NCBI GenBank assembly: GCA_033558025.1
Contig: JAUCEF010000004.1
Coordinates: 806,001-870,000, forward strand
Direction: 5' to 3'
From: Phytophthora sp. 'mugwort'
Taxonomy: Eukaryota; Oomycota; Peronosporomycetes; Peronosporales; Peronosporaceae
DNA: 64,000 nucleotides
This document shows positions 63,678 through 64,000 of the stretch, piece by piece. Positions within the stretch are counted from its first letter, which is position 1. Each line of letters begins with the position of its first letter. Position numbers and translations under genes: made by a program. Below the pieces are notes generated by a model that had not been told where the DNA came from, did no database searches, and was given only the letters and a program-made list of their open reading frames with translations.

Positions 63678-64000
63678 AAACTTTTCGTTGTTCCATGTGA
63701 CATCTAGCCCGAAAAATGGAGGACCGAGGACAGGAGGCGACGAGTTGGAGACAAGGAGAGGACGCCAAGGGAAGCATCACCAAGCAAAGCAAGTGGAGGC
63801 GAAGCAGCACGCGCGATCGCACATGGACAGATAGGGAAGCAGTAGGTTTTGCTTTATTTATGAAGGAAGTGCTGGTGTTGAATGTGATGTTTTGAAGTAT
63901 AATATGGTTGAATGTGACAGGAGCAGCCATGTCGCGTTCCCGAAACGTTTCGGTGACATGTCCACTGTGGTATTGACTCTGTTCACCGCGACTCAAAGCG
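63678..64000. other. 3' flank of MED15
   Basis: A/G-rich sequence without a supported gene. Confidence 0.5.

Noticed and set aside
1..64000. RXLR or crinkler effectors
   Set aside because: I looked for signal peptide plus RxLR...EER and for LxLFLAK and found none that I could support.

Overview
The window looks like nuclear DNA of an oomycete, most probably a Phytophthora or close relative. Coding sequence is GC-rich, and introns are short (57 to about 410 nt). Several secreted-protein genes carry a sequence close to the oomycete core promoter GCTCATTYYNCAWTTT about 40-60 nt before the ATG. Two lineage-typical families are present: an M81-type transglutaminase elicitor with a Pep-13-like peptide, and EPIC-type extracellular cystatins. 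I cannot name the species from sequence alone.

Layout. 0-5.5 kb is a gene island: the 3' part of an unrecognised helical protein, an EMC8/9 subunit, a JMJD6-type JmjC oxygenase and the transglutaminase elicitor. 5.6-28.5 kb is a transposon graveyard interrupted by one intact EPIC gene at 7.7 kb. It holds three hAT relics, a Mutator-like element with FAR1-like, transposase, SWIM and Ulp1-protease parts, a Crypton-type tyrosine-recombinase element, a pair of SINE-like repeats, pogo-like and Tc1/mariner-like relics, and GC-rich minisatellites. 28.5-31.2 kb is a divergent pair: a coiled-coil single-pass membrane protein and a galectin/RGG/RRM fusion protein. 31.4-34.4 kb is a decayed EPIC cluster produced by duplication of a two-gene unit. 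34.6-43.3 kb is a dense housekeeping block: DPM2, TOM22/TOM9, a topoisomerase VI B-like ATPase, a mitochondrial carrier of the folate/FAD type, NIP7, RPS16, SmD3 and a Bin3/MePCE methyltransferase. 44.1 kb carries a small cysteine-rich secreted protein. 45-57.9 kb is again transposon debris and repeats, including a second MULE relic and a 180-bp hairpin. 58-59.4 kb has two more EPIC genes, and 60.5-63.7 kb encodes a Gln-rich MED15 Mediator subunit.

How it fits together. The window alternates conserved housekeeping genes with repeat-rich, effector-bearing stretches, the pattern known as the two-speed genome of Phytophthora. The apoplastic set (six EPIC-type copies or remnants, the transglutaminase elicitor and the Cys-rich protein) belongs to the plant-facing side. 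Housekeeping genes are often head to head with very short shared promoters: 116 bp (TopoVIB-like/carrier), 146 bp (coiled-coil/galectin-RRM) and 240 bp (NIP7/RPS16). The most unusual points are an AT-AC (U12-type) intron in the SmD3 gene, a galectin domain fused to an RRM, an EPIC paralogue in which both protease-contact loops are replaced, and a fold-back palindrome that truncates another EPIC gene. All gene models were read by eye; introns were placed from GT-AG (or AT-AC) signals and protein continuity, with no transcript evidence.
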